Position numbers and translations under genes: made by a program. Shown one piece after another: positions 46,890 to 56,750 of a stretch of 64,000 nt of DNA; position 1 is the first letter of the stretch; every line of letters begins with the position of its first letter. A model generated the notes under the pieces. That model worked only from the letters and a program-made list of their open reading frames with translations. It ran no database searches and was not told where the DNA came from. Source of the DNA: JAHIVB01 sp964574705 (GTDB taxonomy: Bacteria > Bacillota_I > Bacilli_A > Izemoplasmatales > Hujiaoplasmataceae); contig CAZNOO010000001.1 of NCBI GenBank assembly GCA_964574705.1, forward strand, positions 62,001 through 126,000, given 5' to 3'.

Positions 46890-49800
46890 ACAAAAGTTTA
46901 CCGATGCACAGTTAAAAGCGATTCACACAACGGGGTCAAATGTGCTAGTAAGTGCGGGAGCGGGTTCCGGAAAAACTGCGGTATTAACGGAACGGGTTCT
47001 TGTAAAATTGCTTCAAGGCGTTGACATTGACGAACTCATCATCTTAACTTTCACGAATGCTGCGGCAACAGAAATGAAACATCGAATCAAAGAACGTATC
47101 GAAATGCATCCCGAGTTAAAGAAACAGTTATCTCATCTCGATAATGCGATTATTTCTACCTTTGACAGTTTTGCGCTTCAGATAGTAAAAACTTATAGTT
47201 ATCTATTAAATATTGATTCACACGTCAGTATCTCAGATTCAGTTTTATTAAATCAGGCAAAAGAAATCGCCTTAAATAATGCGATTGAAAAAGCGTATTT
47301 AAATCCAACAGATGGTTTTAAAAATACAGTGGATTTATATTTTGACAAGGGCGATTTAACGATTATTGAAGGGGTTAAGGCACTGATTAAAGGGCTGGAA
47401 TTGATTCCAGATCCTCTAAAATTCTTAGAAAGATATGAACAACGTTACTTCTCCAAAGAATTCTTTGAACAAGTTCTGATTGAATTAGAAGAATCTATCA
47501 TCACTAAATCAATTGAACTAGGTCTTTATTTAAAATATTTCAATAAACAGTTTGAACATTCAAATCCTGAAAAAACAGACGGCTATTTTTTTGCGCTTAA
47601 TCAATTTCTTGAGGATGTCAATCATCGTGATTCTTTAGATTCTACTCTAAATCTTTGGATACAGTTCAGTTATCCTTCAAAACCAAGAGCAAAAAAGGAC
47701 GATGGAATTGATCATGCGCAATTTTCGGTTTATCATGAACGATTAAAAAAAGACTTCAAAGCATTACAGAAGTCGATTGTTAATCTGAAGTTTGTTTCTT
47801 CAAAACAACTAGTGAATTCGATTCTATCAACCAAAGAATCTTCTTTGGCAATGGTTGAAATTGCGAAGGATTATCTCGTTGAAAAAAGTAAAATTATGAT
47901 GGAACGACGTTTATATGGGTTTGGAGACATCATGAACCTTGCGATAACCCTTTTTGAGGAGCATCCTGAGATTAGAATAGAGTTCGTTTCAAAGATCAAT
48001 GAGATTATGGTTGACGAATACCAAGATACAAGTGATATACAAGAGCGTCTTTTAACGATTTTGGAGAAGAATAATCTATTTATGGTTGGGGACTTAAAGC
48101 AGTCCATCTACGGTTTCAGAAACGCTAATCCAGATAATTTTTATAAAAAATACATAGATTATCTTGAAGGAAAAAATGGTGTTTTGATTGAACTGGTCGA
48201 GAACTTTAGGTCAAGAAAAGAAGTCCTCTCAGGCATCAATAAACTATTTATGCCATTAATGGATAAGGAAATTGGCGGAATTGATTATCGTGACAATCAA
48301 TCTCTAGTCTATGGTAACAAGAACTATGACCTGTATGATTCTTTGTCGGGTCATGTTGAGATATTAACCTATTCAAAATCCGAAGAAAAAGAAAGAAACG
48401 TGTTGTTTCATCCAGTATTGCATGAAACGAGAATCGTACTGACTGATATTATTGATAAAACAATTTCAGGATTTGAAGTTATGGATTTAAAGAAAAAAGT
48501 GAAAAGAAGTGCAGTATATAGCGATTTTGCGATTTTATGTGACCGTCAGTCGTCCTTTGACATGATTGAAGAAGAGTTTGGCAAATATAACATCCCGATT
48601 TTGAAAGTCAGTGATGATGTTTTTTCGATGAGTACTGAAATTCAGGTTCTTCATCAATTCATCCGTTTGGTTTCTTGCTATAAGGACTCACAAAAGTTTA
48701 AAGAGCAGTTTAGAAGTACTATTTTTGGACTTGCAAGATCGTTCATCTATCAAATAGAAGATGAATCAATCATTGATTTCTTACTATCACTCACAGGAGA
48801 ACAAGCGCACGATTTAGATATGCTGAAAAAGCATCCACAGTTATCTGGAATTAATCATAACATCGAAAAAGTGCTTGAAGGGCTTGAAAGTACGCCTGTC
48901 TATTTATGGCTAATGGATGTGCTTGAAGAGACTCAATTTTATCAAAGACTATCTACATTGTCATCACCGCAAGATGCTGAAATGCGTTTAGACTTTTTAA
49001 TGGAGAAAATACAAGTTGCAGACCTATTTGATTTTAGTGACTTACTCGATTATTTAGAATATGTCTATGTATCAAAAGAAGTGGACATCGAGTATGCAAG
49101 AACGGTAGACTTTCAAGAAAATAAAGTCAAATTAATGACGATGCACAAGTCAAAAGGACTCGAATTTCCAATTACATATTACATTGGACTCTCAAGCAAG
49201 TTTAATTTCCAAGAAAATAAGTCTCCATTCATCTTCAAACAAGAGTATGGATTGATTTCCAAACCCTTTGATGGGGAGTTTTATGAAACCGCCCTCCATT
49301 ATCTTGCCAAAGATCGAAGCAAGCGAAAAGACCGTTCTGAAAGACTAAGATTACTTTACGTAGCGATGACTAGAGCGAAAGAGCAATTGAGTCTTGTCGC
49401 AAACCAGGATGAGTTTTTTAATGAAGCGGCTTTAGTGAATGATTCTGGAGTTGTTTTGAAAAACGAAAGACTTTCTGTTCAAAGTTTTGTTGGGTACTTG
49501 AAAAGTGTTGAACTAACCCGTAATTGGATAAAAGAAGGAGTTGTGCAACTTAATGCTCCTTACCAAGAGTTCAGTCACGCCCCTTCAATACCTCTAATGA
49601 CAGGAAAATCATTTGAATTAAACCATTCAACCATCATAGAGGCACACCTATCCAAAACAACGGTTGAGTTGTTGGATGATGAGACGAAACAGAAGATGGT
49701 TTATGGAAAGAAAATTCATAAAATCTTCGAAGATTTTGACTTTTCTTCAGTCCAGTCTTCTTTCGGTAAAGTCAGCAAAGAGTTCCACGCCCCACTTCAA

Positions 49801-50088
49801 AGATTCATAGATGTCTTTGGGCGGGAACTGAATGAGGCTTTGGAAATTTATCAAGAAGTCGAGTTTTTTGATACACAAGACAATCTCGAAATCCACGGTA
49901 TCATTGATTTCTTTGCCATTTTAAAAGACAAAGTCTTGCTTATAGATTATAAACTCAAATCAGTGAGTGACCCCGTATACGTTCATCAAATCAAGGGATA
50001 TCAAAGATATCTTGAAAAAGTAACAAAACTTCCTGTAGAGGCTTATCTATTCTCATTGGTTACGGGAACCACAAAGGAGATCAAGTAA
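46879..50088 (+). CDS. addA: ATP-dependent helicase-nuclease AddA
   Basis: The 1069-residue UvrD-type helicase with C-terminal nuclease processes double-strand ends for RecA. It has Walker A SAGAGSGKTAVLTERV (about residues 25-40), motif Ia FTNAAATEM, motif II VDEYQDT, motif III DLKQSIYGFR, motif V TMHKSKGLEF and motif VI YVAMTRAKEQL. The nuclease follows with GIIDFFA and LLIDYKLKS near residue 1030. Length is slightly below Bacillus AddA (about 1230). It is read from within the end of addB with GAGGAGG-like sequence just upstream. Confidence 0.94.
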   Translation: MENKQKFTDAQLKAIHTTGSNVLVSAGAGSGKTAVLTERVLVKLLQGVDIDELIILTFTNAAATEMKHRIKERIEMHPELKKQLSHLDNAIISTFDSFALQIVKTYSYLLNIDSHVSISDSVLLNQAKEIALNNAIEKAYLNPTDGFKNTVDLYFDKGDLTIIEGVKALIKGLELIPDPLKFLERYEQRYFSKEFFEQVLIELEESIITKSIELGLYLKYFNKQFEHSNPEKTDGYFFALNQFLEDVNHRDSLDSTLNLWIQFSYPSKPRAKKDDGIDHAQFSVYHERLKKDFKALQKSIVNLKFVSSKQLVNSILSTKESSLAMVEIAKDYLVEKSKIMMERRLYGFGDIMNLAITLFEEHPEIRIEFVSKINEIMVDEYQDTSDIQERLLTILEKNNLFMVGDLKQSIYGFRNANPDNFYKKYIDYLEGKNGVLIELVENFRSRKEVLSGINKLFMPLMDKEIGGIDYRDNQSLVYGNKNYDLYDSLSGHVEILTYSKSEEKERNVLFHPVLHETRIVLTDIIDKTISGFEVMDLKKKVKRSAVYSDFAILCDRQSSFDMIEEEFGKYNIPILKVSDDVFSMSTEIQVLHQFIRLVSCYKDSQKFKEQFRSTIFGLARSFIYQIEDESIIDFLLSLTGEQAHDLDMLKKHPQLSGINHNIEKVLEGLESTPVYLWLMDVLEETQFYQRLSTLSSPQDAEMRLDFLMEKIQVADLFDFSDLLDYLEYVYVSKEVDIEYARTVDFQENKVKLMTMHKSKGLEFPITYYIGLSSKFNFQENKSPFIFKQEYGLISKPFDGEFYETALHYLAKDRSKRKDRSERLRLLYVAMTRAKEQLSLVANQDEFFNEAALVNDSGVVLKNERLSVQSFVGYLKSVELTRNWIKEGVVQLNAPYQEFSHAPSIPLMTGKSFELNHSTIIEAHLSKTTVELLDDETKQKMVYGKKIHKIFEDFDFSSVQSSFGKVSKEFHAPLQRFIDVFGRELNEALEIYQEVEFFDTQDNLEIHGIIDFFAILKDKVLLIDYKLKSVSDPVYVHQIKGYQRYLEKVTKLPVEAYLFSLVTGTTKEIK

Positions 50089-50089
50089 G

Positions 50090-51889
50090 ATGAATCTGAT
50101 TCCAAAAGTTAAATCGTTAAAAATAACAGGAGATTTACTTCATTACAATCTCCCCATTAGAATTTGTAAAGATAGTTGTCCTTTTGATTTTGAAACAATT
50201 CCAATCCAATGTAAGGAGATTTTTGAACTAAATGAAAAATCTTCCATTGTTAAGTTTGTACTGGATATCGAGTTAAAAAAAGAAGAATTTATAATCAGTA
50301 TTTTGAAGAGTGAAGTCTTAATCCGGAGTTCATCCGTTTCAGGAGCGCTTTACGGGTTTTATACTCTTTATCAACTCGCTCTTCAAGACGAACTTCAGGA
50401 GATGATAATTCAAGATTCACCTGATTTAGAAGTCAGAGGGGTTATGATTGATATTTCCAGAAACAAGATTCCTTCTATGGATCAATTGATGATTTTAATA
50501 AGTGAACTCTCTCTGATGAAGATTAATCACCTCGAGCTTTATGTAGAAGGGTTCTCATTTCTTGTAAAAGCGCTACCTGAAGGTGAATCCCTGACGCCAC
50601 TGACCGCAGAAGAGTTTACATTTTTGCAAGAATATGCAAAAAAACTTTCGATTGATCTTGTGCCAAACATGAATGGGCTGGGGCATATGTCAGATTGGTT
50701 GACGCTGGAGAAATATCGTCATCTGGCAGAAAAAGAAGACGGGTTCATGGCATGGGGTCATCATTTCAAAGCATCTACGCTTTTTCCTCTAAACCCAGAT
50801 AGTTTGAAGCTGGTCGAAACGATGTATGAAGAACTGCTCGTTTGCTCGAAATCAAAATTCTTTAACATGAATCTCGATGAACCGTTTGAACTAGGGCAAG
50901 GGAAGAGCAAAGAAGAATGTGAAAAAACTTCAAAGGTTGAAGTCTATCTCAATTATGTCTCAAAACTTTCTGATTTTGTAAAAAGCCATCAATTAACGCC
51001 TTTAATGTGGGGGGATGTAGTGATTCATCACCCTGAAGCCTATTCATTGCTTCCAAAAGACGTTATTTTGTGCGATTGGGGTTATGACTACGATTACCCA
51101 TTTGAACGCCACACAAAAGAATTAAGTGAACATGGCGTCAAGTTTCTGCTTTCACCGGGAACATCTTCATGGAATAGTTTCGCATCAAGAAACAAAGACA
51201 TGTTGGCAACAACTCTTGGCGCAAATCAAGCAGCCAAAAAGTATCAAGGACTAGGTGTTATGACGACGGACTGGGGTGATTTTGGTCATCTTCAATACCA
51301 TCCTTTCAGCTACAGAGGATATCTATATCATGCCGGATGTTCTTGGGGTGAAGAGCCAACTCAAAACGAATTAAACGAGTGGCTAGACGTGTTTATCCTC
51401 AAACAAAAGGGTCTTTCATCGATTCTTCATCAACTTTCTACATACTCCGAACTTGAAAATCAATATGTATACAATTCAACTCTGGTATTCCAAACGATGA
51501 TGTTTACAGATCCGGATTTACGAACTCCTATTGCATTACGAAGTGATTTTTTGAAACAATCGATTTTATCAAGACCAATGACAGATAAAGCAATGGATGA
51601 TATTTTAAAACTGATACTCAATCAGAAAGAATTATTGAAGAGCTATGATTCTTTGGAAGCCGATGAGATTAACAATTGTATTTCGATGATGGCGTTATCA
51701 ATTAACTTTCAAAAAAAGATAATTCATGGACTTCCCTTATCATCCGATGATTCTAATTTAGCACAAAAAATCATCCAAACACATCAAATATTGTGGTTGA
51801 AAAGAAATAGAAGTGGCGGAATGAATCAAAGTCTATCTAGACTTGTATCTCTAAAAGAAATCATTGAATTTCTTTCGAAACAAGTGTGA
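50090..51889 (+). CDS. Cytoplasmic family-20 beta-N-acetylhexosaminidase
   Basis: The 599-residue protein has an N-terminal GH20b-like domain (about 1-120, ending SGALYGFYTLYQL), then a GH20 TIM barrel with VRGVMIDISRNKIPSMDQL, MKINHLELY, NMNGLGHMSDW and the catalytic Asp-Glu in MNLDEPFELGQG near residue 267. The usual HIGGDE form is changed to NLDEPF, known to me from some clostridial relatives. No signal peptide, so it cuts imported GlcNAc or GalNAc oligosaccharides inside the cell. It begins one base after addA with AAAGGAG upstream, an odd operon partner. Confidence 0.85.
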   Translation: MNLIPKVKSLKITGDLLHYNLPIRICKDSCPFDFETIPIQCKEIFELNEKSSIVKFVLDIELKKEEFIISILKSEVLIRSSSVSGALYGFYTLYQLALQDELQEMIIQDSPDLEVRGVMIDISRNKIPSMDQLMILISELSLMKINHLELYVEGFSFLVKALPEGESLTPLTAEEFTFLQEYAKKLSIDLVPNMNGLGHMSDWLTLEKYRHLAEKEDGFMAWGHHFKASTLFPLNPDSLKLVETMYEELLVCSKSKFFNMNLDEPFELGQGKSKEECEKTSKVEVYLNYVSKLSDFVKSHQLTPLMWGDVVIHHPEAYSLLPKDVILCDWGYDYDYPFERHTKELSEHGVKFLLSPGTSSWNSFASRNKDMLATTLGANQAAKKYQGLGVMTTDWGDFGHLQYHPFSYRGYLYHAGCSWGEEPTQNELNEWLDVFILKQKGLSSILHQLSTYSELENQYVYNSTLVFQTMMFTDPDLRTPIALRSDFLKQSILSRPMTDKAMDDILKLILNQKELLKSYDSLEADEINNCISMMALSINFQKKIIHGLPLSSDDSNLAQKIIQTHQILWLKRNRSGGMNQSLSRLVSLKEIIEFLSKQV

Positions 51890-51917
51890 TATAATATTTC
51901 TATAGGAGGCGATACCT

Positions 51918-52874
51918 TTGGATCAACATCCTGAACTACAAGAAGCGATTAATCAGTACCAAGTTCGTCAATATGAACGAGCTCTTTCGACATTCAAAAA
52001 ATTCTCTAGGCTATCAAATCCTCTAGCGTTATATTATATGGGAATGATGTATTACTACGGTTACGCTGTGAAGCCCAATGACAAAGAAGCTTATCAACTC
52101 TTCATGAAAGCAAGGGCAGAGCGTAATCCCGATGCAGCCTATATGCTAGGAATCATGCATGAACAGGGAAGGTATCTAGAAAAAAGCAATCAAAAAGCAT
52201 TCGAGTTTTTTAGTGCAGCATTCCATGAAGGGCACATTGACTCTGGTTTGAAAGTTGCATACTACTACGAAGAAGGCATCATCGAGGAGAAGAATCCTCA
52301 AAAAGCTTTGGAAGCTTACGTCGAGTGTGCAAAGAAAGATCATCCTCTTGCACTTTACAAGATTGGCATGGCCTATCTTTCTGGCATTGGTATTAAGAAA
52401 AGCATCGAATCAGCTCATCTTTGGCTAAACAAGGCTTTAATGGTCGGGTCTTCAGATGCAATGAACCAGTTTAGACTTTTAGGTTCAAAGTCCTCTACAG
52501 ATGTCAGAAAAGCTGAAGATATCTACAGAATTGGAAAAGAACTTTACCAACAGGGCCGTTATGCAGACTCCTTGGTTTATTTGGAAATTGCAGCCAAAGA
52601 AGGTTTAGTTCAAGCCTACCATCAATTGACAAAAATGTATGACTTAGGTGAAGGCGTCGAAAAATCAAATCAAAAAGGATTTGAATATCTTATGAAAGCC
52701 GCCGAGAAAAATGACCCGGAAGCGTTTTTCTTATTAGGTAAAAGATATGAAAGTGGCGAAGGTTGTCTTTCAAACTTTCTAATGGCAGAGTCCTTTTATA
52801 CAAGAGCAAAAGAAAAGGGACATCCTCTTGCAGAAAAAGAATTGAAAGAATTAAGGGGTGATATCTATGCGTGA
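51918..52874 (+). CDS. Sel1-repeat protein (first of a pair)
   Basis: The 318-residue protein is made of about six Sel1-like repeats (36-38 residues, pattern A-x-x-x-LG-x-x-Y-x-x-G-x-G) in two blocks separated near residue 195. Such alpha-solenoids mediate protein-protein contacts, often with regulatory enzymes. No signal peptide or catalytic motif is visible, so it is cytoplasmic. It uses a TTG start (51918), clear from AGGAGG eight bases upstream; no ATG fits. It is preceded by a TATAAT-like sequence at the end of the hexosaminidase gene and overlaps the second Sel1 gene by eight bases. Confidence 0.85.
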   Translation: MDQHPELQEAINQYQVRQYERALSTFKKFSRLSNPLALYYMGMMYYYGYAVKPNDKEAYQLFMKARAERNPDAAYMLGIMHEQGRYLEKSNQKAFEFFSAAFHEGHIDSGLKVAYYYEEGIIEEKNPQKALEAYVECAKKDHPLALYKIGMAYLSGIGIKKSIESAHLWLNKALMVGSSDAMNQFRLLGSKSSTDVRKAEDIYRIGKELYQQGRYADSLVYLEIAAKEGLVQAYHQLTKMYDLGEGVEKSNQKGFEYLMKAAEKNDPEAFFLLGKRYESGEGCLSNFLMAESFYTRAKEKGHPLAEKELKELRGDIYA

Positions 52875-54579
52875 TGATCAAAACCCCAAAAAACTCAATG
52901 ATATTGGTGAAGCATATTTCACTGGTCTTAAGATGGATAAAAACATCGAAATCGCGTATTCTTATTTCAAACAGGCAGCTGATCAACAGAACCCTATTGG
53001 ATACTATAATGTCAGTCGTTACTTCGTTGAAAAAGGCGATTATAAGGAAGCCGTCATAAACTTACAAAAATCTCTTTCTCTTGGATATTCTAAAGCAGCT
53101 CTTTTATTGGCGGAAATGGCCCTTGATGGTGTTGGAATGCATAAGAGCAAATCCAAAGCCTTCAAATACGTATCCGAAGCTGCATCTCAAAACGACATTG
53201 ATGGATATAACATCTTAGCAAATTACCATATGAAGGGAATTGGAACCAAAAAAGACCCGAAAAAAGCATGGGAGTATTTCCAAAAATCCGCTGACATGGG
53301 TAACACGGAAGGAATGTATCAACTTGGCGTTCTTTTCCTTTCCGCAAAACAAAATCAAAAAAATATGGAATCCGCTCTTCATTGGCTAGATAAAGCAGCG
53401 ACTCATCTTCACAAAGAAGCGATTCTTACGATTAAGAAGCTCTATGATACAGGACATTCCTATTTTTCTAAAAAATCTGTTTCTCATTTAAAAGAAATGT
53501 CTTTTTACTATGAAGAACTTCTAGCTAGAACCAATGATATCCCCAGTTTAAGAAATGTATCATTGACATATTATCATGGATCTTCAATCACGAAATCCAA
53601 TTATGAAAAAGCATTCCATTACTTCCAAATCCTCGAAAAACTTCATGACGAGGTTGGAGCGTATGGCATGGGACTTTGTTATTTATATGCCAAAGGTACA
53701 CCCCAAGACGTTGAAAAAGCATCTGAATTATTAAAATATGCCGCAATGAAAAACTATCCGAATGCACTTACAAAACTAGGAGACATCGAGCGTTCTGATG
53801 CATTGCATCCTGCTAATTACGAGGCTGCCAAAGATTATTATTTCGAGGCCGCAAAGCAAAATGACAGCGAAGCACTGATGAATCTTGGATTATTACACTA
53901 TCGCAATCAAATTTTGTCATCTACGAATGATCTGGCATATCAATATATGGAACAATCATCTGCCAAAGGAAATAATCAAGCTTATTACTGGTTGGGTATT
54001 TTCCACGAAAAGGGAATCGGAACCAAGCAAAGTATTAACCTCGCAGAAAAAGCGTTTGAAAAAGCGATTGATGCGGGAAACATTGGAGCGAAATTTAAGT
54101 ATGCTTCTTTATTGTTTGAAGAAGTGAAGAAATCGCGTAAGCCAAGCAAAAAGCAACTCCAAACAATTAAAAAAGCTCTATCAATGTTTTTAGAATATTT
54201 AAATGATTCAGACAGTTCCTCAACGAACAGACTTTTCTCGATGGCTTACATTGCAGAAGCCTTTTCTCAGGGATTAGGTGTTAAAAAATCGGATAGAGCC
54301 GCTAGATATTGGACCGAAAGAGCTGCATCTGCAGGTTTATCGAGCCATATGCTCATCATGTATCAATTACTGAAAGACCAAGAATTTGAGAACGCATATG
54401 CTTGGCTTCAAAAAGCAATCAAGCAAAACGATCTTGGTGAAGCTTATTATGAACTTGGAAATCTATACTTTGATGGCACATACGGTTTTGAAAAAGATGA
54501 AAAAAAAGCTCGGAACTATTACGAGACTTCTGCTAAAATGAAGTGTTCGAAAGCGGTCGAAAAGCTGATGATGATTTAG
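52867..54579 (+). CDS. Large Sel1-repeat protein (second of a pair)
   Basis: The 570-residue protein contains roughly a dozen Sel1-like repeats from end to end (for example AAYYLG/AMYQLGVLF and YYWLGIFHEKGIGTKQS blocks). It lacks a signal peptide, membrane helix or enzyme motif. The ATG at 52867 follows AAGGGG; an in-frame GTG three codons earlier falls in the ribosome site. Coupled translation with the preceding Sel1 gene suggests the two solenoids act together, perhaps as one scaffold. The target is unknown. Confidence 0.85.
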   Translation: MRDDQNPKKLNDIGEAYFTGLKMDKNIEIAYSYFKQAADQQNPIGYYNVSRYFVEKGDYKEAVINLQKSLSLGYSKAALLLAEMALDGVGMHKSKSKAFKYVSEAASQNDIDGYNILANYHMKGIGTKKDPKKAWEYFQKSADMGNTEGMYQLGVLFLSAKQNQKNMESALHWLDKAATHLHKEAILTIKKLYDTGHSYFSKKSVSHLKEMSFYYEELLARTNDIPSLRNVSLTYYHGSSITKSNYEKAFHYFQILEKLHDEVGAYGMGLCYLYAKGTPQDVEKASELLKYAAMKNYPNALTKLGDIERSDALHPANYEAAKDYYFEAAKQNDSEALMNLGLLHYRNQILSSTNDLAYQYMEQSSAKGNNQAYYWLGIFHEKGIGTKQSINLAEKAFEKAIDAGNIGAKFKYASLLFEEVKKSRKPSKKQLQTIKKALSMFLEYLNDSDSSSTNRLFSMAYIAEAFSQGLGVKKSDRAARYWTERAASAGLSSHMLIMYQLLKDQEFENAYAWLQKAIKQNDLGEAYYELGNLYFDGTYGFEKDEKKARNYYETSAKMKCSKAVEKLMMI

Positions 54580-54588
54580 GGGGAATTT

Positions 54589-55137
54589 ATGAAAATTCTA
54601 TTACATATCTGTTGTGCTCCTTGCAGCGTCATGTCCATCAAGGTCATGAGGGAACAAGGGCATCAGTTAACGGGGTATTGGTATAATCCGAATATTCATC
54701 CCGTTACCGAATATAAATCCAGATTGAATGCCTTACGAGAATATGCTAAAACAGTTGATTTGGAATTGATTGAAAACGACGAGTATGGACTTGAAATGTT
54801 TACAAAAAATGTTATTTCAGATTTGGCAAATCGTTGCGATTTCTGTTATGAAGTACGAATCAGAAAGACAGCAATCGAAGCGAGAGAAAGAGGATTCGAC
54901 GCATTCTCAACGACTTTGCTTATCAGCCCTTATCAACTTCATGATTTGCTGATTGCGTCTTGCGAACGAATTTCAAAAGAAGAGGGAATTCCTTTTCATT
55001 ATGTCGATTTACGGCCATTTTTCAAAGAAGGACAGAAAATTGCACGCGAGTTGCCACTCTATATGCAAAAGTATTGCGGATGCATCTTCAGCGAAGAAGA
55101 AAGATATCTAAAAAAGAAAAGAATCGTAAGATCGTAA
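54589..55137 (+). CDS. queH: Epoxyqueuosine reductase QueH
   Basis: The 182-residue protein reduces epoxyqueuosine to queuosine in tRNA, the last step of the pathway. It carries the QueH (DUF208) cysteine set: HICCAPCS (Cys8, Cys9, Cys12), NRCDFCYE near residue 82 and YMQKYCGCIFSEEERY near residue 163, which bind a [4Fe-4S] cluster and a second metal. Length fits. It ends the addB-addA-hexosaminidase-Sel1 transcript, ten bases after the second Sel1 gene, with GGGGGAA as ribosome site. Confidence 0.94.
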   Translation: MKILLHICCAPCSVMSIKVMREQGHQLTGYWYNPNIHPVTEYKSRLNALREYAKTVDLELIENDEYGLEMFTKNVISDLANRCDFCYEVRIRKTAIEARERGFDAFSTTLLISPYQLHDLLIASCERISKEEGIPFHYVDLRPFFKEGQKIARELPLYMQKYCGCIFSEEERYLKKKRIVRS

Positions 55138-55140
55138 AGT

Positions 55141-55172
55141 TCCGTCATGGATTCATGACGGATTCTTTTTTT
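55141..55172 (+). terminator. Terminator of the addBA-queH operon
   Basis: Perfect arms TCCGTCATG and CATGACGGA with a GATT loop and T run. Confidence 0.9.
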
Positions 55173-55276
55173 GAATGTGAGGATTAGATGATTTTTTCAA
55201 GTTAAATTCATCAAATTGATTTTTTTTAAGTTTGAATATGATATACTTTAATCAAATAGAACAAGGGAGGTACTCT

Positions 55277-56293
55277 ATGGTTTTTCCACACAAAGAATTT
55301 GAAAAAGCGTCATGTAGAGACGCCAATATCGAAAAGGGTTTACTGGCCGACATGTTTGACTTCATCGAGAAACAAAATTTCGATATTCATTCGATGATTC
55401 TCCTCAAAGATGGTGCAAAGGTTTTTGATGCATATGCTGAAGGCTTTTACAGGTTCCATAATGAAGAAATCTACTCAATTTCAAAATCGTTCACTTCAAT
55501 CGCCATTGGTATTTGTCAAGATCAAGGCAAGTTGAAACTCGATGATTTCATTCTTGATTATTTCAAGAAAGATGTTCAAAATCCATCTCCTGGATATGAG
55601 AAGTTAACAATCAAACACCTGCTCACCATGAGTGTTGGTCAAGAACAAGACATCTTACAGGATCTTTCTCCGAAAGACAATGCGATTGACAAATTCTTTC
55701 ATGTTAATTTGATTCATGAACCCGGAACAGTATTCATGTATAACAATTCCGCAACTTTTATCTTATCCGCTATCGTAACGAAGGTCACTGGAAAATCTTG
55801 CAATGACTTTCTCGAAGAAGTTCTCTATAATGTGATGGAAATTAATAAACCCGTTTGGGACAGCCTTGATGGAATTTCGATGGGTGCTTTTGGAATCAAA
55901 CTTAATACGATTGATTTGGCCAAATTTGGACTCTTGTTACTGAATGAAGGCGTTTGGAGAGATACTCAGATCGTATCAAAAGAATATTTGAAAGAAGCTG
56001 GCGTTAGCCACATATCCACCAAAAACTGGGATAATCCTAGAGACCAATACGGATACGGATATCAGTTTTGGATGAATGACTTCGGAGACTATAGAGCCGC
56101 TGGTTGGCTTAAACAATATATCGTCATCAACAAAAGATTCAACGTTGTATTCGTGACGCAGGCAAAAGAAGAAAGAGAACTCCTTGATTTATTCTCAAAC
56201 TATATCTTGCCCGCACTTGAAAAAGGTTGGTTATATGACAATGTATCACTGCGTGAATACATTCGCAAGTTTGAAGGAAGACATCACGTATAA
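55277..56293 (+). CDS. Serine hydrolase (class C beta-lactamase-like)
   Basis: The 338-residue protein belongs to the beta-lactamase/PBP-like serine hydrolase family. The nucleophile motif SxxK is SISKSFTS near residue 75, and the second motif is MYNNSA near residue 154. The third motif is indistinct. There is no signal peptide or lipobox, so it is probably cytoplasmic and acts as an esterase or peptidase rather than a beta-lactamase. The ATG at 55277 follows GGGAGG at six bases; a longer frame has no ribosome site. A TATACT lies at 55242-55247. Confidence 0.87.
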   Translation: MVFPHKEFEKASCRDANIEKGLLADMFDFIEKQNFDIHSMILLKDGAKVFDAYAEGFYRFHNEEIYSISKSFTSIAIGICQDQGKLKLDDFILDYFKKDVQNPSPGYEKLTIKHLLTMSVGQEQDILQDLSPKDNAIDKFFHVNLIHEPGTVFMYNNSATFILSAIVTKVTGKSCNDFLEEVLYNVMEINKPVWDSLDGISMGAFGIKLNTIDLAKFGLLLLNEGVWRDTQIVSKEYLKEAGVSHISTKNWDNPRDQYGYGYQFWMNDFGDYRAAGWLKQYIVINKRFNVVFVTQAKEERELLDLFSNYILPALEKGWLYDNVSLREYIRKFEGRHHV

Positions 56294-56300
56294 TCATTCA

Positions 56301-56329
56301 AAGCGTAATCTCACAATTACGCTTTTTTT
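56301..56329 (+). terminator. Terminator of the serine hydrolase gene
   Basis: Arms AAGCGTAAT and ATTACGCTT with a 6-base loop and T run. Confidence 0.9.
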
Positions 56330-56409
56330 ATGAAAAAAAATGCAACCATCCGTTGCGTGACTATTGATGATTTACGTATTATACTGAAGTTGGATTAGGA
56401 GATGATCTT

Positions 56410-56625
56410 ATGGAAAACAAAGTCAGTATTCAATATATCGGTGTAGAGTCACCTTTATTGTCAAAGATTGATTTTATTACACGGAAGAAGAACACTACAG
56501 AGCAAATGCTCTTGCAAGATAGTAGCCATGAAGAACCGATTTTTGAAAAAGAAATCATTAATCCATATCATGGAACAATTTTGGAATTGTATACGACGCT
56601 TTCTAAAAACTGCTACATTCGATGA
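56410..56625 (+). CDS. Small hypothetical protein (71 aa)
   Basis: I do not recognise this 71-residue protein. It has no signal peptide, membrane helix or cysteine cluster (one Cys near the end) and a mixed charge. It is likely real: TAGGAGATGATC gives a ribosome site seven bases before the ATG, a TATACT lies at 56380-56385, and a strong terminator overlaps its stop codon, so it is a complete one-gene transcription unit. Confidence 0.65.
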   Translation: MENKVSIQYIGVESPLLSKIDFITRKKNTTEQMLLQDSSHEEPIFEKEIINPYHGTILELYTTLSKNCYIR

Positions 56626-56641
56626 AATGTAGCTTTTTTTT
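56612..56641 (+). terminator. Terminator of the 71-aa gene
   Basis: Arms GCTACATT and AATGTAGC with a 6-base loop, followed by eight Ts; it includes the stop codon. Confidence 0.9.
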
Positions 56642-56721
56642 GAGATGAATGAAAGATTAAACGGTTATGTTCGGATTCTTTTCAAAAGGAAAAACAAATG
56701 AATCTAGTCTCTCTATTTTGA

Positions 56722-56750
56722 TAGACAAATGGGCTCTGATTTGATATAAT
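56722..56750 (+). promoter_or_regulatory. Promoter of the small ORF-cvfB-yebC operon
   Basis: TAGACA (56722-56727) and TATAAT (56745-56750) with a 17-base spacer. Confidence 0.65.

Noticed and set aside
55277..56293. True beta-lactamase
   Set aside because: The SxxK and YxN motifs are present, but there is no signal peptide, the KTG-type third motif is unclear and the organism seems to lack a wall.
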